Shown piece after piece: positions 22,769 through 32,012 of a stretch of 64,000 nt of DNA. Within the stretch, counting starts at the first letter, position 1, and every line of letters begins with the position of its first letter. The position numbers were made by a program, and so were the translations under genes. The DNA is from Siphonodentalium dalli. Its lineage: Eukaryota; Mollusca; Scaphopoda; Gadilida; Siphonodentaliidae. The notes below the pieces were generated by a model that saw nothing but the letters and a program-made list of their open reading frames with translations, had not been told where the DNA came from and did no database searches. The stretch is taken from contig CP136069.1 of the NCBI GenBank assembly GCA_032622095.1, forward strand, positions 153,437,043 through 153,501,042. The letters run 5' to 3'.

Positions 22769-23559
22769 TTAAAGACATATTATGTACGTGTTCGGGTCCG
22801 TGAAATTGATAAGTTAGTATACAGGCGCTATATATATGCCAACTGGGGAATGTAGAATTCTACTAACATCGGCGAAAATTTAACAGAGATCGACCATACC
22901 ACTCCATAGAAAACATCGTACGAACTACGCTCAATTATAAATATTTACATCTCGATTCGGGACGCAACCATTGGTGATAAAGTCGCAACTATTGATGATA
23001 AAGTAACACACACAAAATTGCCATCGAGAGACATTTAATTTAATCCTTTACCCAACAGAAGGGCCCTGTGCCAATGCATTCTCTTATATAAGCGAGTCGA
23101 CCATAGGTCGCCTCGCATATATAAGAGAATGCATTGGCTTAACAAATTAAAAATTATAAAATTGTTAAAGAATGTAAGATAAAATGGTAAAAAGTGTTAA
23201 AAAAGATTTTTTTTAGGCCAATGCATTCTCTTATATATGCGAGGCGACCTATGGTCGACTCGCATATATAAGAGAATGCATTGGCACAGGGCATAACTGT
23301 AACTGTCACAATGTGGTCAAGGAGCCGGTTCCAATGATATCCATATTTGTATGGTTCTATTGAGACAGACCGAAGATATTTTAGGCTGTTGAAGCTTTAT
23401 TTGGCCGGTTTTGGCCGGTTTGTTGGGTAAAGGGTTAAAACATATAAGAATAATGGTGTATTTTGTCAATTTGGATTAATAATCGTAAAAAATAACAACT
23501 TTGAGCAAGATTATACTCAATTTCTATTTGATCACCCTACCGGAGTGTTTCACATCATA
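22769..23559 (+). mobile_element. Dispersed repeat family A, copy 3, split by a TTAA element
   Basis: Family A sequence runs from TTAAAGACATATTATGTAC at 22769 and resumes after 23438 with AACATATAAGAATAATGG, finishing near 23559. Removing the 391 bp insert and one TTAA restores the layout of copy 2, whose empty site reads ATTAATAAACATATAAG. The right end lies about 10 bp from the splice donor of the minus-strand exon, so this repeat occupies the start of that gene's first intron. Confidence 0.8.
23044..23434. mobile_element. TTAA-flanked 391 bp MITE with two mirror-image hairpins, piggyBac-like ends
   Basis: TTAA at 23040-23043 and 23435-23438 flank the element. The left end reads TCCTTTACCCAACA and the right end TGTTGGGTAAAGGG, inverse copies with one mismatch. 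Such CCCTTT-type ends next to TTAA resemble piggyBac-like transposons. Inside, a 69 bp palindrome at 23070-23138 and a second at 23217-23285 are reverse complements of each other apart from about one base. They are framed by CCCTGTGCC and GGCACAGGG and separated by a 78 bp AT-rich spacer. There is no coding capacity. Confidence 0.85.
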
Positions 23560-23569
23560 TTATACTCAC

Positions 23570-24407
23570 CTACTGCGTTGTAAACAATCACCACAATAAC
23601 TCCAAGAAGTAAAGATATTCCAATAGTCAGAAATATTATATTGAGCACTCTTTTCAGAATAACATATTCCTCGGGATGTTCATTGAGAATTCTTTCTCGG
23701 TCTGCTCGACCTTCCATCCGATCATCTTGCAAAACTTTTATTATCTTTCTCCAAATCGTTATCTTTTTTGCTTTAACAACCCGTTCCACATTATCATCCG
23801 GGTCATTTATCACGATATCAACTCCATGAGTAGCCATCCCGAAAGAAGAAGAAGAAGGACAACTACGCGATCCGGCTCCGGTTATAACTTTTGAAACTTT
23901 TCCTCCGTCGCCATGATCGTTTGCTTCCTGCGCGCGCTCACGCGGAAGTAAGTGCGCGTGCGCGGAGGTGTTAGCTTCCGAATCGTCATACTCCCCCTCG
24001 AGACTCGCATTCCTGGAGTCGAGCGATGGGTGCTGTTTGGCGGCGGGCGGTATAGTTACGTCTATAAACCTATCCCGGTAATAGACCACACTCCGCGTGA
24101 GTGACTCCGATCGCCTTTCGCACTGAGTAGCAGAAACACTTCTGACACCACATGGGATACTGGCACTACACTGATTAGTAGTAACTCCGCTAGAAGTCGG
24201 AATGTTTCCGACGTGTGGAGTGATGCATTTTTGTTCGTGCTTGGGATAGTTCAGCTCATTTCCGTGAGGTCTGATCGATTTGTCGTCCGTCTCATCCAAT
24301 AAAGCAGTAGTTGTATCGAGTGGGGTTTCTATCCCTGATGAAATCAAATACGGTCCACTATGACTGTCACTGTCGCAGTTTTCATCGAGTTCCGCGGACT
24401 TGTCCAT
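23570..24407 (-). CDS. First coding exon of a putative single-pass (type II-like) membrane protein; family not recognised
   Basis: The exon encodes about 279 residues. The first ATG is at 24407-24405, after an in-frame TGA at 24431-24429; a TTG lies five codons upstream of it. The exon ends at AACGCAGTAG followed by GTGAGT, a consensus donor (intron from 23569, phase 1). Residues 1 to ~245 are hydrophilic, serine/aspartate/glutamate-rich and probably disordered. A basic stretch (VKAKKITIWRKIIKVL) and an acidic-basic linker follow. A single hydrophobic segment of about 22 residues begins IIFLTIGISLLLGVIVVIV and runs to the exon end. Lysine/arginine just before the helix and the lack of a signal peptide suggest a cytoplasmic N-terminus with an extracellular part in later exons, lower in coordinate. 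GC content and codon use stand out from the AT-rich flanks. No following exon was identified in this window, and the protein family is unknown to me. Confidence 0.7.
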
Positions 24408-24422
24408 ACACCGTTGAGTCAA

Positions 24423-25790
24423 ATTAGCTCAAATGCCATTATCTGAAAGATAGAGAAGTTGGCTGCATCAGGGCCATCTATATATACCATATACCTGTAT
24501 ACGTGTAAATTACAAGACAGTAAAAATAAGAGTCAGTCAATCAATTCAATCAATCCATTTATTATTATAAACTCATCGTCTAATTTAACATTCATGAATA
24601 CTATAGTCCTCATTTATCAATGAAAGAATAATATTAATACATATCAAATCTGGGGGAATACACAGAAGAAAGTATTTATTAATATAAATGTGAATATCGT
24701 CGAGGAGGTATACATGTACATGTGTATGTAGACGTTCGTGTGTATGGATATAAATATGTGTATGATAATACTATGATATCATTATTAGTGACATATGATG
24801 TGTGTGGGACGATTTCCTGTATATATTGTATGAGGGTGGGAATTTTTCATTGAGCCCCAGGAGTGGATAATTAGTGTTTAGGCTATTTTATATATATTGA
24901 TAGATTGACTATGACCTTTCTGTTGTATCGAATAGGTCATGCAATTTAATTTAGGTGGCTTGTAACACAAGGCCGCCTCTATGATATTAGACACCTTTCG
25001 CATAATGAATTTGAATTTGAAATTGAATTTGTTTATTAGCTCATGATCATAGTCATTATATTTAGCTATAGATAGTTGATTAGATGAGAATAAGAAACAG
25101 ACATAAGTGACAGTGAAGAATGAGTATAGATGGGTGAAAGGTTTTTATAGAAGGTTGGAAAGGATAAGAATTAGTAGCCTATTAATGGAGTATTGTGTGC
25201 AACAATAATGATTATTATATGAGTTATATAAGGTATGGTCAAATATCTGTCACATATGAAGTAAATGGCTAAATCAACTTAAATAATTAAATAGCAAAAG
25301 CAGGTGCATAGAAATGCATTAGTAATTGAATATTTTTGAACTGGGTTTCAGTTAAATAGTTATTCAAAGGAAATGGCTAAATTAAATTCAATAATTAAAT
25401 AGCAAAAATCAGGTGCATAGCAATGCATTAATCAATGAATATTATTTTTGCACTAGATTTCAGTCGGTGTATGATCTGTTTTAATGGTAGTGATGGGTCA
25501 AATGGAACGATACAATTTGATGAATGAATGAAAGGCGACAGATAATTATTACGAATATCTATTTGTAGTCGTACTTTTTGCGTACGGTCCAAAAACCATT
25601 TCGCAGAATTGACTATAACGAGTCCGTTTGTGAGAAAATCTTGCTTGCCACTGGGAGTAAGGAGTTATGCTTCTGGGTGATTCTATGGTAAATGAACAAT
25701 TTTCACTCCTGAGTTTACCCGAATTTGAAAATTGACTCCATTGTCAGATGTGGCTGAAAAATTATGTTCTAACGTTTTTCTCGATATTTA
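24423..25790. other. AT-rich non-coding stretch upstream of the membrane-protein exon
   Basis: This should hold the promoter and 5' UTR of the minus-strand gene, but no TATA or CpG feature decides a start site. CAATCAATTCAATCAATCC near 24541 looks like a minus-strand LINE tail. The word AGGTGCATAG with AATGCATTA occurs twice (about 25301 and 25411), marking a diverged tandem duplication of roughly 100 bp. Confidence 0.4.
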
Positions 25791-25794
25791 GATT

Positions 25795-26960
25795 TTATGG
25801 CGTTTGGGTAAAAATTAAACGTCATTACCCAAACTCCTTTTAGCAGTAGTATAAATGCGCCTTATTCGAGTAATCGGTCAAATAGACCAAACTATGCTCT
25901 GTTATTCCATATTTGGATACTATTTGATAAAATAGCTCGTTTCAAATAACTTCTTGGTGTATATGGTGTCATTTCACATATTTAACAAAGACAGTGGGCC
26001 CTATTTATATAGAAATTAGTGAAAAAAAATCCTGATATTTCGCGGATAAGCAAAAATGATGAGCAACTTCGGTGCGCAAACGCATGCCAAATTTACTTAT
26101 ATATCGACGGTGTAATCGTAAAACTTTGAGTCGTTTAATAAAAATTCTGCAAACCGATGATTTTTGCGTTTGGGAAATGACGATTTTGTTTGGGTAATGA
26201 CGCATCGTTTGTATAATGGCCCTGGTCGGTCCTGTTTGCAACATTGATTCAACGAATTACATGTAAAACAGTCGTATATTGGCGTAAATATTCGAATTTT
26301 ATATCCACTTGTATGTTAAACTGCGTATATATAACGATATAGTGAAAATAAAAATCGTCATTACCCAAACGTCATTACCCAAACGCGTTCAGTGATTCTG
26401 CAATGGCGCGTTGTGGTAATGTTGCATTTTGCGTAATGACTATTTTCACTTTGTCGTGCAAGTATATTTCGAATATTTCCCCAACACTGGAATAAACTAA
26501 TTTATGAACACATTTACCTTATGTGCGTCCAAACACAGTTTTATCATTAACCTCCAGCATATAAAATTAGAATTATCTGCTTTCAATATAAAAGTTGCGT
26601 CATGACGCGTTTGGGTAATGGCGATTTTCACTTTGTCATGCGCTCATATTTCAAATATCTTCCACCCACGTAAAACAACTATGTGCGAACCGACACTACG
26701 TGGGTTAAAAAACACTCAGTCCTTCACCTTGGGTTTATTTAAAATTCAAATTGTATGCGTTTGGGTAATGACGCCGAATAAACCTACGATTTCGACTCTC
26801 AAAATCGGAAAGATAGAAAATTGCACGACGATATGACACTCGGTTATATTTTTTTCGACAAAACATAACACACGCCTCACACTACAGCTCTAAAGAAATG
26901 CAAATGTTTTTTTTTTGTTGCGAAAGTACAAGCCGTCTTTCACATGCGTTTGGGCAATGA
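25795..26960. repeat. Cluster of a 16 bp motif, CGTTTGGGTAATGACG, on both strands
   Basis: Forward copies lie near 25801, 26166, 26187, 26619, 26758 and 26945; inverted copies near 25819, 26356 and 26371. The intervening DNA is mostly different, but two copies are followed by the similar GATTTTCACTTTGTC and CTATTTTCACTTTGTC, so part of this is a decayed tandem repeat. Frames in the interval show no domain. Confidence 0.75.
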
Positions 26961-27342
26961 TTCTTGAGAACGGGACAGGTTTTTTTGGAAGGATGTGCGA
27001 AGTTTTTACTAATATTATGTTAATTTTCGTCACAAAATTAAATTTTTATAGCATTCTGTGCAAAATTCCACACATGGATGAGGATATATATCGAGGAGAC
27101 AAGTTCGCCGGCGATCAGGGAAATTCGGGGAATATTTATGGCTCTTGGTTGGGACATGCTATTTCTTGATATATAGCCGAGGTCAGTCATTAAAAAATAA
27201 ATGTTGGTAAATCGATACCAAACCCGTCTTATCCGTAATTAATGCCCATAACAGCAGCTAAAAGAAGATACACATCTCCAGGCTATAGGACAGCTGGTCC
27301 AGTTTATATGAAGAACTAAGTTCGCGGGACACGGTTTTGTAC
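26961..27342. other. Non-coding stretch, nothing recognised
   Basis: An 84-residue plus frame (26915-27169) has no recognisable motif. No other structure seen. Confidence 0.4.
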
Positions 27343-27643
27343 GGTGGCTGATTTGCGACATGCACACAACATATATTATCTCGAGATCTCGACATAATTA
27401 TCTCGAGATCTCAACTTAATTATCTCGAGATCTCAAGATAATTATCTCGAGATCTCGACTTAATATCTCGAGATAATAACTCGAGATCTCGACTTAATTA
27501 TCTCGAGATCTCGACATAATTATTTCGAGATCTCGACATAACATGCATATTTAAACATCTGATGTAGTGGCAATGTGACAACAACCAAGATGGAACGCGA
27601 GCAAGTAGTTCTCTGTCTCTCACTCAAACTGTCTGTCTGTCTC

Positions 27644-27704
<61 letters not shown>

Positions 27705-27848
27705 GCTCTCGTGCTCTCCCTCTCTCTCTCTCGTTCTTTCATGAGTCCCGGTACATACAAATCGACTTGGTTCAAATCCGAGAATCTCGATTGATAATCT
27801 GTGACTCGGGTCTCTGTCCCTCCCTCTCACCCATTCTCTCTCACTCTC

Positions 27849-27890
<42 letters not shown>

Positions 27891-27977
27891 TCTGTCTGTC
27901 TGTCTCCCTCGCTCCAATCGATTTGGTTCAAATCCGGGAATCGAATCCTGCTTATTCTCGATTGATAATCTGGGACT
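27343..27977 (+). mobile_element. Palindromic TCTCGAGA repeat plus CT-tract element, copy 1
   Basis: A flank with TTTGCGACATGCACACAAC precedes tandem TCTCGAGATCTCGACATAAT units (about 27375-27540), then TAAACATCTGATGTAGTGGC, then long CT runs (about 27640-27735 and 27837-27885). TTGGTTCAAATCC with CTCGATTGATAATCTG lies between and after the runs. The whole order recurs in inverse at 54510-55306. GGTTCAAATCC resembles a polymerase III B box, but no A box or tRNA fold was found, so a SINE origin is only possible. Confidence 0.7.
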
Positions 27978-28081
27978 CTTTCCGCCGGACCCATATAATT
28001 TATCCAGTAGTTTGTGCGCATAAGCAGACAGAATACCCTATACATCGCTATCATATTGGAGTATATGGGTCCGGCGGAAAG
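27978..28081. mobile_element. 104 bp foldback with perfect 20 bp inverted ends
   Basis: CTTTCCGCCGGACCCATATA at 27978-27997 is perfectly inverted at 28062-28081, with a 64 bp AT-rich loop. It sits exactly where copy 1 of the CT element departs from copy 2. No target duplication was identified. Confidence 0.8.
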
Positions 28082-28268
28082 GGTCAATACGACCTTAAAT
28101 GACTAAAATATAAAAATTAGTCCCACCGATTCTGATAGACGGGTACTATATGAATTTAAATCTGCAATATTCCCATTAATTTATCATGTAGTTTGTGCGC
28201 CTAAGTTTATATATATATATGATCAGGAGTTAATGAGCGAATGAGAGAGAGAGAGAGACAGACAGACA

Positions 28269-28316
<48 letters not shown>

Positions 28317-28330
28317 TGTTTAAACATGGT
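28082..28330. repeat. Spacer with (TA)n and (AG)n microsatellites
   Basis: TAGTTTGTGCGCCTAAG at about 28190 repeats a word in the foldback loop (TAGTTTGTGCGCATAAG, about 28009). A short TA run and an AG/ACAG tract of about 75 bases (28240-28313) follow. Confidence 0.75.
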
Positions 28331-28425
28331 TTACGGGGAAACCGCGCCGTCTTTAGACCTGGCCTGTGGGGACTTATGTGTTATGGGGACCTACTCTCCT
28401 GGCCCATAAACCGGATGGTGTTTTC
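28331..28425. repeat. Short block related to the satellite-edge subrepeats at 54.1-54.3 kb
   Basis: TGGGGACCTACTCTCCTGGC then CCATAAACCGG resembles the CCCATAAACC, CTACTCTC and GTCCCCATA words in and beside the 820 bp satellite. A common repeat origin is likely. Confidence 0.45.
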
Positions 28426-29994
28426 TGTGTCTAAAACTACGTAAGTGGATTCATTGTGACTACTGTGATACAAATAATGATATTCCCAGTCAGAAATATT
28501 ATGAAATTAGTATCAGTTGGGAATAAAATGCATTTTTAAGAATAGTATTGGGTGACAATTTACCAGATTGAGTTATCCCCCTTCGGCCACTGACCAGATT
28601 TGACTAATACTGGCATGGGTTCATTTAGGGTCAACACGTTTTATGTGCGTTTTATGTGCGCTATCAATTGGCACCATCTGGGATGTTGGGAACTGAACAC
28701 GAAGGGTCATCCATTAAAGATTATAGATTTCGACAGCTATATATACAATTAAATTGCTTTCACATATAAATGACCGCACATACTATTATTATCTCGTCAT
28801 GGTCGTACGAGCTGCATGCATGAGGGTAAGCCAGGCGGCTGCGTGAAGCCCCCCCCCCCCATCCCCGCCAATCTAAAATTTTCAGAAACAGAACATGAGG
28901 GAAATTTTAGATATTGGGGCATAAATCTGTATTAAATTTCACATAAAATAAAGCAGTATGGGGGTGGGTACCTAAATTTTGGTAGTACAAAATTTGCGGA
29001 TTTGGGTGGGTCCCAAAAGTTCCCGAACGCAGAAAATAAGCATACGTTCCTGGAGTTTTTTCCCCACCCCCCCCCCCCCCCTGGTTTTCCGCGTATAATA
29101 TAATTATGGAAATACGTCGACATAATGACATCTAAAATTCGGTTTTTATATAAAATTGGATAAATACCAACATCCCATCCGATCTATGGACGGGACATTC
29201 TATGTAGCACTCTACACTGCCTTTTAGTGTTTCGACCTATTTTGTCAACCAATTAAGGTCTCATCAGGAGAGAGCGGAATTAAGATTCCTCAAAGTAACT
29301 GAGGGATCAACACATATAGGTATGTGTGCATGGTAGATACAGACTGTCTCAAGACAGCTGAATTGAGCGATGGCCTTCAAGGCTTCGCATGTTGTTCATA
29401 GTAACATGCCTATTATAATAGGCGTGAGTTATTGTGTCATTCGTTGTGAAATAGCAATAAGTCGGAAGCAACATTATGTGCAAGTTATCACAGACCCGAA
29501 GTTGTGTGGTCTGCACTTACTAGTAATATCGCTGGTCAATATAACACGTGCTCTGGTCGGCACGTGTTGCAACCGGTTCCCGAGCGTCACGTGGTGGACT
29601 CTACACCAATCCCGAGTTTAAATTCGCGTTCCATAGCCACTGACATATTGGAGTGTAAATATTGACCGATGAATTGAATGGTTATAGCATGCAAATTTGT
29701 AAATTTTACATTGGTTTGTATGGAGGAACAGTTACTGTTAGGGTCCTGTGAATATCGGAAATTCCGAAACGTCGAATCGAAAATTGCTCCCTTGAATTCA
29801 ATTGATTCAATTTGGAACCCAGACTATAACAACGGGTGAAGTTATTAACTAACGAGCCCAAACTGAACCTATTTCATTTTGGAATTAGTGAACCAAGAAC
29901 TTAAACAACAATAAAGCGATAGATGTGCACTTATGAAGAATATTAGTCGATTCGTTTTTCATCGAATCTCGATTATTCACAGGACCCTAAATCA
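28426..29994. other. Non-coding stretch with C-runs
   Basis: C-runs lie at about 28849-28860 and 29067-29081; both are homopolymer repeat ends like those at 5.0 and 9.4 kb. Frames at 28907-29131 minus and 29370-29621 plus have no domain. TCGATTCGTTTTTCATCGAA near 29948 is a small palindrome-like word. Confidence 0.45.
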
Positions 29995-30673
29995 CAGTGG
30001 TGCAATATCGGTGGCGAAAACGGTGGCGATGTAAGAAATGTTAATAAATTTAGTCGCCGCCGGCATAAATTCGTCGCCACCGCAATAGTCGTCACCGGCA
30101 TAAAAAAAAAATTTAATATCTATATAGGCAATACAGATCTCCCGATTGACTTCCCTTATGTCAAATTTAATAATATAAGTACCCACGCGTCATTACATAT
30201 TAATTTAGAATGCATAAACTAAGAGAAATCACGAAAATACCCATGGCTTTCACATCAAATTAGGTCGATTGAACAAGTTCACTATTCGAACCTTCAATCA
30301 TGTACCATATAGATATACGCCGGCCCGTCCTTCCCGTTGTAAAGGCTTAATGTATTGTTTAATTGTAATGGATATTGGGGTCGGGCGGGTTGGTGGCTTC
30401 ATGTATGCTCGAATACCACAGTATAAGTGGTGAAATGGGTTAATAAATATAAACAATCACGCGTAATAACAAATTCAATCACCACATATCGTATGTCCCA
30501 GCGTACATTATTATATTCCAAAGCAATCGGATGAAATATCAGTAAACACAAACGTAACACATGTGATGTAAAACGTGATTTCTGACATACATACTCATCA
30601 AAACATCGCCCGTCGCCATCTTCAAAATCACCACCGTTTTCGCCACCGTTGCGCCACCGATCTTGCACCACCG
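29995..30673. mobile_element. Foldback/MITE-like element, TIR with GGTGGCGAAAACGGTGGCGA
   Basis: The left end has GTGGTGCAATATCGGTGGCG followed by AAAACGGTGGCGAT. The right end is its imperfect inverse, with CACCACCGTTTTCGCCACCG then TTGCGCCACCGATCTTGCAC. The arms are about 38 bp. Internal frames of 64 and 90 residues on the minus strand run through the ends and show no domain. No target duplication was found. Confidence 0.65.
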
Positions 30674-30739
30674 TGTAAATAATTGAAATGCGTAAGATTT
30701 GGGTATTATTTATAGAATTCCCCCTGATATACCACCATT

Positions 30740-31400
30740 CAATTTGGCCGAAAATTACACGAAAAAGTCCCTATTATTGCAATAAGCCCGTATTGGATTT
30801 ATAATTCAGAACACCATAATCAGACTTTTCCGTTACTTAGTAAAAGATGGTTTCAAGCTTAAATTGAATGTTTATTTTCAGCGTTATGTGGGACAATTTC
30901 ATATTGATATAATCGCATATAGTGCTGAAAACGATGACCCCAAATACTCTCGTATATAAGAATGAAAAGAAAAAAAAAATTAGCTCTATATATGGGCTGA
31001 AAGCGAAAAACAAATATTATATATATTCCATATGAACTTATTTTCACGAAACAGGCTAGGATACTGCGTGTGTATTTTCAACATATTCTCCTGAAATAAT
31101 ATCATATATACCATATTGTTGCGATGAGCCCGTATTCGGCGTAATTCATAACATCAAAACATTCCGTTAATTCACTAGATTCGTGCTTAATTTTAATTAT
31201 ATATTTTCAGCTCTATATCACTATATGGTACTAATTCATTTTGAAATATTCCATAATGGTGCTGAAAACGATGACACCAAAAAGTCTCGTATAGCGTGTA
31301 GAGATGAACACGAGACACAAATAAGCTTTATGGGCTGAAAAGGAAAAATCATTGAGGCCACTATGTGCTGATTTCATGGGGCCAGGCTGGTATTTCTTAT
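30740..31400. repeat. Diverged tandem duplication, ~340 bp period
   Basis: Shared landmarks occur in order: AAGCCCGTATTGGA / GAGCCCGTATTCGG, TTCCGTTA, TATTTTCAG, GTGCTGAAAACGATGACCCC / GTGCTGAAAACGATGACACC, TCTCGTATA, ATGGGCTGAAA, GGCTAGG / GGCTGG. The copies are too diverged for a recent event and have no coding potential. Confidence 0.7.
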
Positions 31401-31424
31401 ACAAGCGAAAGTGTGTCTGGTACA

Positions 31425-31965
31425 AACATGTAACTACACTTTTTTGGGAATAAATTTTACCAGAACAGGTTCTTTTAAAAATGCAATGTCTGACCTAAAT
31501 GCGAAAGGAAGGAAAGCTATGTATTCCTTGTTTGACGCGTTCAAAACAACCTCATTACCACCAATTAAAATAATGTTGAAGTTATATGATAAACTAATCA
31601 AACCAATTCAGCTCTACGGTAGCGAACTATGGGGATCTTATATGTTAAAAAGTAATGCGGACAAATCAGAGTTGGAACAGTTACATATTAAATTCTGCAA
31701 ACAAGTACTAGGTGTCGGAAAATTCGCCTCAAACCAAGCCGTTCGCGCGGAGCTTGGGAGATTCCCTTTAACACATGATGCCATCTTAAGAACAGCGTCT
31801 TACGCAACGAAATTACTCTCACCAGATAAGATAACTTTATTGCAATATAGACATCCAAATGTGGACAGGTTGCAGAAATACATGTACATAATGACATTGA
31901 AACATGAAATAAGAGAACACAAAAATACATATACACAAGATAGATACAACAATATGTTATGATAT
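31425..31965 (+). pseudogene. LINE ORF2 fragment, thumb/post-RT region (outer element, left part)
   Basis: A plus-strand frame of about 180 codons starts inside LINE sequence at NYTFLGINF, continues with KLYDKLIKPIQLYGSELWG and KFCKQVLGVG, then RAELGRFPL, and ends at TGA near 31962. These are landmarks of the connection region after the reverse transcriptase palm in EEP-endonuclease LINEs; the minus-strand element next door has the same series. The fragment is truncated on the left near 31425 and has no zinc knuckle, which seems to resume at 35.1-35.7 kb on the other side of a minus-strand LINE. I infer one old plus-strand element split by an insertion. Confidence 0.75.
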
Positions 31966-32012
31966 GACACCCTTGGTAGCAGATCGGGTGATAATTTCGC
32001 GGGTGTGAGCCT
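31966..32012 (-). other. Short 3' flank of the minus-strand LINE
   Basis: Only about 47 bases separate the ORF2 stop (32013) from the end of the plus-strand LINE fragment. No A-rich or microsatellite tail is evident, which is unusual for a LINE 3' end and leaves the exact boundary open. Confidence 0.4.

Noticed and set aside
23641-23894. Plus-strand frames opposite the membrane-protein exon
   Set aside because: Shadows of the minus-strand exon, which has the start, hydrophobic helix and splice donor.
27765-27995. tRNA gene suggested by GGTTCAAATCC
   Set aside because: Only a B-box-like word is present; no A box, acceptor stem or anticodon arm could be placed around it.
27575-28102. Frames of 175 and 86 residues rich in L/S or R/E
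   Set aside because: They follow CT/AG tracts; the non-repetitive parts recur at 54.5-55.0 kb as a repeat, not as a gene.
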